Shown piece after piece: positions 1-6,143 of a DNA stretch of 12,221 bases. The stretch is taken from contig JAEZHY010000283.1 of the NCBI GenBank assembly GCA_023416335.1, positions 1 through 12,221 of the forward strand. Direction: 5' to 3'. Within the stretch, counting starts at the first letter, position 1. Each line of letters opens with the position of its first letter. This DNA is from Pseudomonadota bacterium. GTDB lineage: Bacteria; Desulfobacterota; Syntrophobacteria; Syntrophobacterales; Syntrophobacteraceae. The translations under genes were made by a program, and so were the position numbers. Under the pieces are notes generated by a model. It did not search any database. It was not told the origin of the DNA and was given only the letters and a program-made list of their open reading frames with translations.

Positions 1-3
1 GAG

Positions 4-23
4 CCCAGGGTAATCACCCTGGG
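4..23. repeat. Perfect 8-bp inverted repeat with 4-nt loop
   Basis: CCCAGGGT (4-11) and ACCCTGGG (16-23) are perfect reverse complements around the loop AATC. It would form a stable hairpin in RNA from either strand. No T-tract follows on the + strand, so it is not a classical terminator in that direction. It could belong to the 3' end of a gene left of the window or to a dispersed repeat. Confidence 0.5.
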
Positions 24-133
24 TATGTCGGAACATCCGGAATTGCGTTACCCTGAAGGGGTTAAATAAGAATGTATCCTAGATCCAACGCATTGACGGT
101 TTTTATGTAACCCTCCTCAGGGTAAAGGGAAAC

Positions 134-237
134 TATGGGTCGGCGCGATCATAGGGTGGCGCTCCGCTGCCCCCAGGCTGAAATTATTTAGCGCTTTCAG
201 CGCAAAAAACAACTCGGTTCGCTTAAGTTGACCCATA
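134..237. repeat. Compact 104-bp segment bounded by 8-bp inverted repeats
   Basis: TATGGGTC (134-141) and GACCCATA (230-237) are exact reverse complements and enclose 88 bases. Inside lie GCTGAAA (177-183) with TTTCAGC (195-201), and the alternative hairpin GCGCT-TTC-AGCGC (191-203), so the interior is strongly structured. The layout resembles a small non-autonomous repeat of the intergenic kind, but no second copy is present in the window, so this is a tentative call. A chance 8-bp inverted repeat is the alternative. Confidence 0.3.
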
Positions 238-445
238 TGAGGCGGACCTTGGGAACCAGCGGTATTTTCCTTAAAGCAACAACATTGACGGCAAAGTTTG
301 TGCCCGCTCTACATTATCGTTCGATATATTCCCACCCGTCGATCCTACACCCGGCCATTCCGCATGGGGCTTCCGTGGCAGACTGCGCACGCGAGCTTGG
401 AACGCGGATTCTTACCGGCTCGAAAAAAAACTGTTGACCTGAAAT

Positions 446-474
446 TTGATGAACTTCGTTCTATAGAGCATAAT
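446..474 (+). promoter_or_regulatory. Possible sigma-70 promoter upstream of pstS
   Basis: TTGATG (446-451) and CATAAT (469-474) are separated by exactly 17 bases and match the -35 and -10 consensus at 4 of 6 and 5 of 6 positions. Transcription would begin near 481, just upstream of the Pho box. It could supply basal transcription of pst independent of phosphate starvation. Found by eye; such matches arise by chance in AT-rich DNA. Confidence 0.3.
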
Positions 475-499
475 TCTCCTCGGTGAGATTTTCATTCGA

Positions 500-544
500 T
501 TGCTACAGGTTTGTCACATGATCGTAACGTTTCCCATCTATCTT
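500..544 (+). promoter_or_regulatory. Candidate Pho box and -10 element of pstS
   Basis: Three 7-bp half-sites follow one another with an 11-bp period: TTGCTAC (500-506), TTGTCAC (511-517) and TCGTAAC (522-528), each separated by 4 bases. This is the geometry of PhoB sites, whose E. coli half-site is CTGTCAT. Exactly 10 bases after the last half-site lies TATCTT (539-544), a 4-of-6 match to the -10 consensus, again as in PhoB-activated promoters where the box replaces the -35. The site lies 97 bases upstream of the pstS start and rules out a pstS start at the in-frame TTG at 511. The same pattern recurs before the response regulator and the chemoreceptor. Confidence 0.6.
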
Positions 545-624
545 GCCTCCCGACAGCCTGCAGGAAATTGCAATCGAGTGCAGAAAAAATTTCTGCGATC
601 TTACCAACCAGGAGGGATCCAAGC

Positions 625-1692
625 ATGAAAGCGTGTTCTGTTCGTAATTTGTTCTCTGCAGCCGTACTGCTGCTTTGTCTTTGTGTGAGGACAGCGGTCC
701 TTGCCGCTGACATCACCGGCGCGGGAGCGACTTTTCCTTATCCCATCTACGCCAAATGGGCCGAAGCCTATAAAGCCAAGGCCGGGGTGGGTCTGAACTA
801 TCAGTCTATCGGGTCCGGCGGCGGCATCAAGCAGATAACGGCGAAAACCGTCGATTTCGGCGCATCGGACATGCCGTTGAAGATCGATGAACTTGAAAAA
901 GGCGGTCTTGTCCAGTTCCCCGCGGTTATGGGGGGAGTGGTGCCGGTCATAAATATCCAGGGAATCGAAGCCGCCCAGATGAAGCTGAACGGCCGGGTCC
1001 TGGCTGATATCTACCTGGGCGAAATCAAGAAATGGAACGACCCTGCGATTGCCGGGCTGAACCCCGGGCTGAAACTCCCCAGCGAGGACATCACCGTTGT
1101 CCACAGGTCCGACGGATCCGGGACCACTTTCATCTTCACCAATTATCTCTCCAAGGTGAGCCCCGCATGGAAGGACAAGGTCGGCAACAATGTGTCCGTC
1201 TCCTGGCCTATCGGCGTTGGAGGCAAAGGCAATGAAGGTGTTGCGAGTTATGTTCAGCAGGTCAAGAATTCCATAGGCTACGTGGAATATGCCTATGCTC
1301 TGCAAAACAAAATGGCATATACGCTTCTGCAGAATCGGGAAGGCGAGTTTGTGAAGCCCAGCAGCGAGTCCTTTCAGGCCGCAGCGGCCGGTGCAAAATG
1401 GGAACAGGCTCCCGGTTTTTATGAGATCCTGACCGATGAGCCCGGAAAAACGAGCTGGCCGATAGCCGGCGCTACCTTCATCCTGATGCATAAAGAACAG
1501 GCAGATCCTGCCAAGGCCAAGGAAGTCCTGGATTTCTTCCACTGGGCTTACAGCAATGGCGGGAAGATGGCCCAGGAACTTGATTATGTGCCGATGCCCG
1601 AAAATGTTGTGAGACTGATCGAGGCTTCATGGGGACAAATCAAGGCGGCAACCGGCACGCCGGTCTGGAAAGCGGTTCAAGCCGCTAAATAG
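625..1692 (+). CDS. pstS: Phosphate ABC transporter, periplasmic phosphate-binding protein PstS
   Basis: A 355-residue protein that captures inorganic phosphate in the periplasm and delivers it to the PstC/PstA channel. Residues 1-27 form a Sec signal peptide (MKACSVRNL, then a hydrophobic stretch, ending VLA before ADITGAG). The E. coli phosphate ligands can be matched: T36-F37, S64 in GSGGG (63-67), D82 in DFGASD (77-82), and R161, S165, G166, T167 in RSDGSGTT (161-168). No lipobox cysteine follows the cleavage site, so it should be soluble in the periplasm. The ATG at 625 is chosen because GGAGG (611-615) lies 9 bases before it and the signal peptide starts there; the frame extends upstream to a TTG at 511, but that would overlap the Pho box. 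It is the first gene of pstSCAB and is followed by a 166-bp gap with a terminator-like hairpin before pstC. Family identity is certain. Confidence 0.97.
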   Translation: MKACSVRNLFSAAVLLLCLCVRTAVLAADITGAGATFPYPIYAKWAEAYKAKAGVGLNYQSIGSGGGIKQITAKTVDFGASDMPLKIDELEKGGLVQFPAVMGGVVPVINIQGIEAAQMKLNGRVLADIYLGEIKKWNDPAIAGLNPGLKLPSEDITVVHRSDGSGTTFIFTNYLSKVSPAWKDKVGNNVSVSWPIGVGGKGNEGVASYVQQVKNSIGYVEYAYALQNKMAYTLLQNREGEFVKPSSESFQAAAAGAKWEQAPGFYEILTDEPGKTSWPIAGATFILMHKEQADPAKAKEVLDFFHWAYSNGGKMAQELDYVPMPENVVRLIEASWGQIKAATGTPVWKAVQAAK

Positions 1693-1693
1693 A

Positions 1694-1714
1694 GGAACAA
1701 TTCTCCGATTGTCC
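1694..1714 (+). repeat. Small hairpin directly after the pstS stop codon
   Basis: ACAAT (1697-1701) pairs with ATTGT (1708-1712) around a 6-nt loop. With one bulged A the stem continues as GG/CC (1694-1695 with 1713-1714). It begins two bases after the pstS stop and could protect the 3' end of a processed pstS transcript. The stem is short and imperfect. Confidence 0.3.
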
Positions 1715-1770
1715 CCTCCCGGAATATGAGGGGCGAGTTACTTATCCGCGTGGTTGTTACGCTTTATATT

Positions 1771-1798
1771 GGGGGGCTTCCAACTGGCCCTCCTTTTT
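1771..1798 (+). terminator. Terminator-like hairpin between pstS and pstC
   Basis: GGGGGGC (1771-1777) pairs with GCCCTCC (1787-1793) through 7 base pairs, one of them G-U, around a 9-nt loop, and is followed at once by TTTTT (1794-1798). This has the form of an intrinsic terminator but sits inside the pst operon, 60 bases before the chosen pstC start. Partial read-through would give much more pstS than pstCAB message, which suits the large excess of binding protein that ABC importers need. That function is inferred; the structure is visible. Confidence 0.55.
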
Positions 1799-1858
1799 CA
1801 TTGAAAGTTTTGAGCTATGGCAAACGGGAGCGATGTCTTGGCGCCACGGAGCGGCACG

Positions 1859-2821
1859 ATGCCAAGGCAGATCTCGGACGTGCATCTCAGGACGCACTTC
1901 ATGGCAGATCTGCTTTTCGAGAATATTACTCGGTTCTTCGCATTTCTGGTCTTGCTCCTTCTGGTGGGAATTATCGCGTCCCTTATGGTCGGGAGCCTGC
2001 CCGCGATAAAGAAATTCGGCATCGGATTCATATTCAGTGCCGAGTGGAATCCGGTAACGGATGAGTTCGGCGGCCTTGTCCCGATCTTCGGAACGATCCT
2101 GACATCAGCCATCGCACTCCTCATTGCGGTGCCGGTGAGTTTCGGTATCGCTCTTTTTCTTACGGAACTGTGCCCCCCGTGGATGAAAAGGCCGCTCGGC
2201 ACCGCGATAGAACTTCTCGCCGGTGTTCCGAGCATTATTTACGGCATGTGGGGGCTCTTTGTTTTTGCTCCCATGTTTCGCGACCATGTCGAACCGTGGC
2301 TCACTTCTCGTCTTGGAGCGCTTCCCCTTCTCGGGTACCTTTTTCATGGGCCTCCCATGGGTATAGGGATGCTGACGGCGGGATTGATCCTTTCCATTAT
2401 GGTGATCCCTTTCATCGCTTCGGTCATGCGGGATGTGTTCGAGGTGGTTCCTCCTCTTTTGAAAGAGTCGGCTTACGGGCTTGGGGCCACAACCTGGGAA
2501 GTGGTCTGGAATATTGTTTTGCTTTATACGAAAACAGGCGTTGTGGGCGGCGTAATGCTCGGCCTGGGGCGCGCACTCGGGGAGACCATGGCCGTAACAT
2601 TCGTTATCGGCAACGCCCATGAATTGCATGCTTCGCTTTTAATGCCCGGAAACAGCATCGCCTCGACTCTGGCAAACGAGTTCACGGAGGCCGTTGGCGA
2701 GCTTTATACCTCTTCGCTCATCGAACTCGGGTTGATCCTTTTCGCCATCACCTTCGTCGTGCTCGCTTTTGCAAAACTTCTTCTCATCCGCCTCTCACGA
2801 CTCGAAGGCAAGGCATCTTGA
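1859..2821 (+). CDS. pstC: Phosphate ABC transporter permease PstC
   Basis: One of the two inner-membrane subunits that form the phosphate channel, partner of PstA. From the ATG at 1859 it has 320 residues, against 319 in E. coli PstC, and is highly similar along its length: [10 protein letters not shown] (95-104), [18 protein letters not shown] (121-138), and the loop [15 protein letters not shown] (202-216) that docks on PstB, followed by [14 protein letters not shown] (235-248). About six hydrophobic segments are visible, near 25-46, 76-104, 120-138, 168-190, 226-250 and 288-311. Start choice: ATG 1859 has GGAG (1848-1851) at 7 bases; ATG 1901 has AGGA (1889-1892) at 8 bases and gives 306 residues; ATG 1817 would give 334 but has only a weak ribosome site. 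The pstA start follows 17 bases after the stop. Confidence 0.95.
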   Translation: MPRQISDVHLRTHFMADLLFENITRFFAFLVLLLLVGIIASLMVGSLPAIKKFGIGFIFSAEWNPVTDEFGGLVPIFGTILTSAIALLIAVPVSFGIALFLTELCPPWMKRPLGTAIELLAGVPSIIYGMWGLFVFAPMFRDHVEPWLTSRLGALPLLGYLFHGPPMGIGMLTAGLILSIMVIPFIASVMRDVFEVVPPLLKESAYGLGATTWEVVWNIVLLYTKTGVVGGVMLGLGRALGETMAVTFVIGNAHELHASLLMPGNSIASTLANEFTEAVGELYTSSLIELGLILFAITFVVLAFAKLLLIRLSRLEGKAS

Positions 2822-2838
2822 TCAAAGGAGAATGAGCG

Positions 2839-3684
2839 ATGATTTCTCTCCCGGTTCGTCGGCGCCTGACCGATCTTCTCAGTCGGATAGGCGCTGTTGC
2901 CGCCGTCAGCTTCGGCCTCTTCTGGCTCGGCTGGATACTGCTGACTCTTCTGCAGTATGGAATTCCGGGCATGAACCTCAGCGTCCTCACACAAATGACC
3001 CCTCCTCCGGGGAGTCAGGGCGGCCTGTTGAATGCAATCGCCGGAAGCTTCTTCATGATAATGCTGGCGACATTGATCGGGACGCCTGTCGGCATTCTTG
3101 CCGGTACTTACCTGGCCGAGTACGGGCTGACGGGTTGGCTCTCGCCTGTGACACGGTTTATCAACGACATCCTGTTAAGCGCGCCGTCCATAGTGATCGG
3201 GTTGTTCGTGTACGAAGCATATGTCGTCAATGTGAAGCATTTTTCCGGGCTCGCCGGGTCTTTCGCTTTGGGATTGCTCGTTATTCCCGTTGTTGTCCGG
3301 ACGACCGAGAACATGCTCAGACTTGTGCCCAACCGCTTGCGCGAAGCCGCCGCCGCACTCGGGGCCCCGCGATGGAAAATTGTCTCCATGATTACACTCA
3401 GGGCATCGCGGGCCGGAATCATAACCGGCATTTTGCTTGCCGTTGCCCGAATCAGCGGAGAAACCGCTCCATTGCTGTTTACCGCGTTGAATAACCAGTT
3501 CTGGAACAATAACATCGATCGGCCAATGGCAAATCTGCCCGTAACGATCTTCCAGTATGCAATGAGTCCCTATAAGGACTGGCACCACCTGGCATGGGCC
3601 GGGGCGCTGCTGATCACACTGGGTGTTCTCGGTTTGAATATAGTGGCCAGAACATGCTTCAGGCAGAAAGCGCCCGGCAGATAA
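2839..3684 (+). CDS. pstA: Phosphate ABC transporter permease PstA
   Basis: A 281-residue inner-membrane subunit that pairs with PstC to form the phosphate translocation path; E. coli PstA has 296. The family signature is clear in [20 protein letters not shown] (168-187), the cytoplasmic EAA loop that contacts PstB, then [22 protein letters not shown] (195-216). Hydrophobic segments lie near 19-41, 66-92, 113-131, 138-156, 191-213 and 250-271. The ATG is well placed, with AAAGGAG (2824-2830) 8 bases upstream, immediately after the pstC stop, which suggests coupled translation. A 61-bp gap separates it from pstB. Confidence 0.96.
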   Translation: MISLPVRRRLTDLLSRIGAVAAVSFGLFWLGWILLTLLQYGIPGMNLSVLTQMTPPPGSQGGLLNAIAGSFFMIMLATLIGTPVGILAGTYLAEYGLTGWLSPVTRFINDILLSAPSIVIGLFVYEAYVVNVKHFSGLAGSFALGLLVIPVVVRTTENMLRLVPNRLREAAAALGAPRWKIVSMITLRASRAGIITGILLAVARISGETAPLLFTALNNQFWNNNIDRPMANLPVTIFQYAMSPYKDWHHLAWAGALLITLGVLGLNIVARTCFRQKAPGR

Positions 3685-3745
3685 ATGCTTCGGCTTACCC
3701 GGTAACGAGTTGAGGTCATTAAATTCTTAACAGTGACGTGAGGAT

Positions 3746-4516
3746 ATGATTACTAATCGGCCCAACCCCAAAATAGTTGTTCGCAACCTTAATTTTTATT
3801 ACGGGGAAACCCGCGCGCTCAAGGATATCAGCCTCGAGATCCCGGAATACCGCGTGACGGCGTTCATCGGCCCGTCCGGCTGCGGCAAGTCCACCCTGCT
3901 TCGCACCTTCAATCAGATATACAAGCTCTATCCAAATCAGCGGGCGACGGGTGAAATCCTTCTTGACGATCAGGATCTGCTGCAGGACGTAAACGACTTG
4001 AACCGGCTTCGGGCCCGAGTCGGTATGGTTTTCCAGCAGCCCACGCCTTTCCCTATGTCGATATACGACAACATCGCCTTCGGCGTGAAACTCTATGAGA
4101 ATCTCAGCCGTATGGAGATGGAGGAAAGAGTGCAATGGGCGCTTCGCAAGGCTGCGTTGTGGAAAGAGGTTAAGGACGTTCTTCACCGAAGCGGCAACAG
4201 CCTTTCCGGGGGGCAGCAACAGCGGCTGTGCATAGCGCGGGCGATAGCCGTGAAACCCGAGGTCCTGTTGTTGGATGAACCCGCTTCGGCCCTGGACCCC
4301 ATTTCCACGTCGCGGATCGAGGACCTCATCACGGAGCTGAAAGACGAATATACGATCGCAATCGTGACCCACAATATGCAACAGGCGGGGCGCGTTTCAG
4401 ACTACACGGCGTACATGTATCTGGGGGAGTTGGTCGAATTTGCGGAAACGGAGTTGATATTCACCCGACCTTCCAGAAAGGAAACCGAGGACTACGTCAC
4501 GGGAAAGTTTGGCTAA
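3746..4516 (+). CDS. pstB: Phosphate ABC transporter ATP-binding protein PstB
   Basis: The cytoplasmic ATPase that powers phosphate uptake through PstC/PstA. It has 256 residues, matching E. coli PstB (257). All motifs are intact: Walker [10 protein letters not shown] (42-50), Q-loop [11 protein letters not shown] (95-105), ABC signature LSGGQQQR (153-160), Walker B LLLDEP with D177 and E178, D-loop SALD (181-184) and switch histidine H209 in [21 protein letters not shown] is typical of PstB rather than of other importers. The start agrees in length with the family, but its only Shine-Dalgarno-like sequence, GAGGA at 3740-3744, lies one base from the ATG at 3746 (two if GAGG is taken as the core), unusually close. 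It ends the operon: no phoU follows, unlike the pstSCAB-phoU order of E. coli. Confidence 0.97.
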   Translation: MITNRPNPKIVVRNLNFYYGETRALKDISLEIPEYRVTAFIGPSGCGKSTLLRTFNQIYKLYPNQRATGEILLDDQDLLQDVNDLNRLRARVGMVFQQPTPFPMSIYDNIAFGVKLYENLSRMEMEERVQWALRKAALWKEVKDVLHRSGNSLSGGQQQRLCIARAIAVKPEVLLLDEPASALDPISTSRIEDLITELKDEYTIAIVTHNMQQAGRVSDYTAYMYLGELVEFAETELIFTRPSRKETEDYVTGKFG

Positions 4517-4640
4517 TCCGCCCGCTTGATTCAGCCCTCATGCCGGGGAGTTCAACATCGACCGGCTTGCAGATAAAAAGGACGGCTGCTCGATCTTTTA
4601 CACCGAATTGCGTTCAAGACTATAGAGAACCAAAGCCGTC

Positions 4641-4660
4641 ATCCCGGCGAAAGCCGGGAT
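4641..4660. repeat. Perfect 8-bp hairpin with GAAA loop
   Basis: ATCCCGGC (4641-4648) and GCCGGGAT (4653-4660) are perfect reverse complements around a GAAA tetraloop. Hairpins of this type, preceded by GTC as here, occur as dispersed intergenic repeats in many proteobacteria; the form resembles the ATTCCC-N8-GGGAAT repeats of Neisseria. No T-tract follows on either strand, so it is not a standard terminator, though it may stabilise the 3' end of the pst message. Confidence 0.5.
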
Positions 4661-4720
4661 TAAGATGCTCTTGAAAGACTTGTATGAAACTTCAATAAGA
4701 GTAAACGGTGAGCGGCGTAG

Positions 4721-4749
4721 GGTGGGCACAAAGTTCTATCGTGCCCACC
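4721..4749. repeat. Hairpin copy 1, GGTGGGCAC stem
   Basis: GGTGGGCAC (4721-4729) and GTGCCCACC (4741-4749) pair perfectly over 9 bp around an 11-nt loop. The same stem and loop length return at 4790-4820, so the two are related copies. The arms of one copy can also pair with those of the other, allowing a larger alternative structure. It resembles REP-type palindromes, but no REP-associated transposase is visible here. Confidence 0.55.
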
Positions 4750-4789
4750 ATCCGTCCCCTCGGATCAGGGCTCATCGGGATTGCCGGGC

Positions 4790-4820
4790 GGTGGGCACCC
4801 AAAACGCAGTGGTGCCCACC
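4790..4820. repeat. Hairpin copy 2, GGTGGGCACC stem
   Basis: GGTGGGCACC (4790-4799) and GGTGCCCACC (4811-4820) pair perfectly over 10 bp around an 11-nt loop. The stem extends copy 1 (4721-4749) by one base pair while the loop sequence differs, which is what conservation of a structure rather than a sequence would give. Confidence 0.55.
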
Positions 4821-4879
4821 ACCGCTGCCGTTCTCATTTCAGGTGGTTCTCTGCTTAAGGAGAGGGTCTCATTTTCGTT

Positions 4880-4902
4880 AAAACCCGCATCCGGGAATGC
4901 GG
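4880..4902 (-). terminator. Likely intrinsic terminator of the response-regulator gene
   Basis: Read on the minus strand, 25 bases past the stop codon, CCGCAT and ATGCGG (4902-4897 and 4890-4885) form a perfect 6-bp stem around a 6-nt loop and are followed by GTTTT (4884-4880). The stem is short but GC-rich and the position is right for the gene that ends at 4927. Confidence 0.45.
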
Positions 4903-4926
4903 CACAAACTTGAACGCAATTCCGTA

Positions 4927-5601
4927 TCACTCCCGGAATCGGTACCCTCCGCCCCGCACCGTTTCGATCCAGTTTGCATATGGACCAAGCTTCTGCCTCA
5001 GGCGCCTGACGTGAGTGTCCACCCTTCGGGCATCACCGCCGAGCTTGCATGCCCAGACATTGGTTAACAATTGGTTCCTTGAGCACACTTTCCCGGGATT
5101 TCGTATCAATTCCGTCAGGAGTTTGAATTCTGTGGGCGTCAGAAATGTTTCCCTGCCGTCAAGTTCAGTTCTGTGCGCTTCAAAATTGACGCAAAGTCCC
5201 TCGCAATGCCAGACGGGCACCTCTTTCGGAGGCATTCTCCGAAGTACGATCCCGATTCGCAATACCAGCTCTTTGGGGCTGAAAGGTTTGACTATGTAAT
5301 CATCTGCCCAGTCCAGCCAGGCGGCCGGGTTTTGCTCGTCTTCCAGCGCCGTTATCAATATGATTGGTATATATCTGGTTTGAGTACCCCGCTTCAACTC
5401 GCTGCAAAATTCTGAGCAACTGAACCCGGGAACCGTCATATCCAGCACCACGAGATGGGGCCGGCATTGCCTGACCAGTTCCAATACGGTGTTGCCGCTG
5501 GTGCAGGTGAGAAATTCATAATCGCCGGTTTGAATGTTGCAGCTCAGGGAACGGACAATATCCGGGTCATTTTCGATTACAAGTACAAGAGCTTTTGACA
5601 T
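4927..5601 (-). CDS. PhoB/OmpR-family response regulator (orphan)
   Basis: A 224-residue two-component transcription regulator. Residues 1-120 are a receiver domain: phospho-acceptor D54 in LVVLDMTVPG, T84 in IILITA and K105 in DDYIVKPF. Residues 124-224 are an OmpR/PhoB winged helix, with LTPTEFKLLTELIRNPGKV and the recognition-helix stretch VDTHVRRLRQKLG, ending GGGYRFRE. The acidic pocket reads VIEND (8-12): E10 is kept, but the second, Mg-binding acid is N11 instead of Asp. The start at 5601 is chosen for the AGGAG that precedes it by 6 bases; an in-frame upstream start exists but would reach into the promoter. No histidine kinase adjoins it. A candidate Pho box precedes it and the pst operon lies next door, so a PhoB role is likely. 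By sequence alone I cannot exclude another OmpR-type regulator, so no symbol is given. Confidence 0.9.
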   Translation of the reverse strand: MSKALVLVIENDPDIVRSLSCNIQTGDYEFLTCTSGNTVLELVRQCRPHLVVLDMTVPGFSCSEFCSELKRGTQTRYIPIILITALEDEQNPAAWLDWADDYIVKPFSPKELVLRIGIVLRRMPPKEVPVWHCEGLCVNFEAHRTELDGRETFLTPTEFKLLTELIRNPGKVCSRNQLLTNVWACKLGGDARRVDTHVRRLRQKLGPYANWIETVRGGGYRFRE

Positions 5602-5628
5602 CGTCTTCTCCTGGATCGAATCTCCGGG

Positions 5629-5673
5629 ATAAGACCACACTCAGGTGACGGATAAATGTCCAGAGTGTTACGA
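5629..5673 (-). promoter_or_regulatory. Candidate Pho box and -10 element of the response-regulator gene
   Basis: On the minus strand three 7-bp half-sites with 11-bp period read TCGTAAC (5673-5667), TGGACAT (5662-5656) and CCGTCAC (5651-5645), with 4-bp spacers; the spacer before the last is TTAT. Ten bases further lies TCTTAT (5634-5629), 4 of 6 to the -10 consensus. TCGTAAC is identical to a half-site of the pstS box. This predicts autoregulation of the regulator, as known for phoB. The middle half-site is poor. Confidence 0.5.
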
Positions 5674-6010
5674 ATCCGTTAAATTCATGGGTGGATTTGC
5701 CGGCTCCGGGCCGCTCGCCAAACCCTCCGATCCAAGCCGTCGCCGCGGGATCTGAAGAGCCGGAGACGGCAGCATGTCAAACCGAAATTGCCCCTGCCTC
5801 AATTTTTGCCCCGCCATGACCTGTTCTCAATCATTCACGAGCTTCTTCAGAGATGCCCTCCGGAGCTTCCGCCGTTGGGCAGTCGGCTCCATGTGCTTAT
5901 GGAAAAGATGCCTCCGACTCTAAGCGCAACTTTTGCCGTTTGCCCGAGTCATGACGAGAGAGAGGGAAAGCGGAGGCGGGGATTTATTCTTTCTGTACGA
6001 AATTCGCTAT
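5674..6010. other. Intergenic stretch without recognisable gene
   Basis: About 340 bases between the response-regulator promoter and the chemoreceptor promoter. I see no gene: the frame from an ATG at 5788 would encode 75 residues, has no ribosome site, no recognisable domain, and runs into the Pho box of the receptor gene. There is a short CTCCGGAG palindrome near 5870 but no clear terminator or RNA gene. The length is generous for two divergent promoters and could hide further operator sites or a small RNA. Confidence 0.5.
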
Positions 6011-6011
6011 T

Positions 6012-6056
6012 TTGACCAGGAACCGTCACCAGGTTGTAACTCAAGTAATCTATAGA
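6012..6056 (+). promoter_or_regulatory. Candidate Pho box and -10 element of the chemoreceptor gene
   Basis: CCGTCAC (6023-6029) and TTGTAAC (6034-6040) stand 4 bases apart, with a poorer half-site TTGACCA one period upstream (6012-6018). Exactly 10 bases after the last half-site is TATAGA (6051-6056), matching the first four positions of the -10 consensus. CCGTCAC is identical to a half-site before the response regulator. Transcription would begin near 6063, giving an 80-base leader before the ATG at 6144. A phosphate-starvation-induced chemoreceptor is the implied consequence. Confidence 0.55.
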
Positions 6057-6143
6057 GTACTCCTCTTTTTGATTTTTCCGAAATACGACGGAAGCGGCCG
6101 AGGCCTGATCGCCGCAGCCTGCATTTGTGATGAAAGGATTTGC

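Larger units (their letters stand above)
1..499. other. Non-coding upstream region of the pst operon
   Basis: No convincing gene is seen here on either strand. The short open frames (for example around 228-486) begin at TTG or poorly placed ATG codons, lack a ribosome binding site and resemble nothing I recognise. What the stretch does hold is a set of small inverted repeats in the first 240 bases (stem at 4-23, ACCC/GGGT at 50-62, ACCCT/AGGGT at 110-123, GCGCT/AGCGC at 191-203) and then an AT-richer promoter area from about 430. The words ACCCT and AGGGT recur several times in the first 125 bases. The left part may be the tail of an intergenic repeat region whose neighbouring gene lies outside the window. 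Confidence 0.6.
4605..4922. repeat. 318-bp hairpin-rich element closed by 14-bp perfect inverted repeats
   Basis: GAATTGCGTTCAAG (4605-4618) and CTTGAACGCAATTC (4909-4922) are exact reverse complements and enclose a gene-free stretch full of smaller inverted repeats (4641-4660, 4721-4749, 4790-4820, 4885-4902). The build, short terminal inverted repeats around a structured interior without coding capacity, is that of a MITE-like or composite intergenic repeat. No target-site duplication is evident (acacc on the left, cgtat on the right), and no transposase is in the window. Twelve bases of the right end (AACGCAATTCCG, 4913-4924) recur in reverse complement at 38-49. Ends five bases before the stop of the response-regulator gene. 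Mobility is inference only. Confidence 0.45.

Noticed and set aside
228..486. Two overlapping short frames upstream of pstS
   Set aside because: Poor or TTG starts, no ribosome site, no recognisable sequence, and they run towards the pst promoter. Chance frames are the simpler reading.
601..1542. Long minus-strand open frame opposite pstS (313 codons)
   Set aside because: It mirrors the codon pattern of pstS, whose protein matches its family along the whole length. The antisense translation resembles nothing known.
1754..1770. Half-site-like TTGTTAC and AT-rich hexamers before pstC, as a possible internal promoter
   Set aside because: No second half-site at the 11-bp period, and the spacing between -35-like and -10-like elements is far too short.
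2769..3494. Plus-strand open frame of 241 codons overlapping pstC and pstA
   Set aside because: Arg/Ser/Cys-rich out-of-frame translation of two well-recognised permease genes.
3713..3730. Possible Pho box between pstA and pstB (AGGTCAT, then TTCTTAA)
   Set aside because: The second half-site matches poorly and the position 10 bases downstream is the pstB ribosome site, with no -10 hexamer.
4665..4913. Open frame of 82 codons inside the hairpin-rich element
   Set aside because: It runs through three inverted repeats, has no ribosome site and shows no protein-like composition.
5788..6015. Open frame of 75 codons before the chemoreceptor gene
   Set aside because: No ribosome site, no recognisable motif, and its end overlaps the candidate Pho box.
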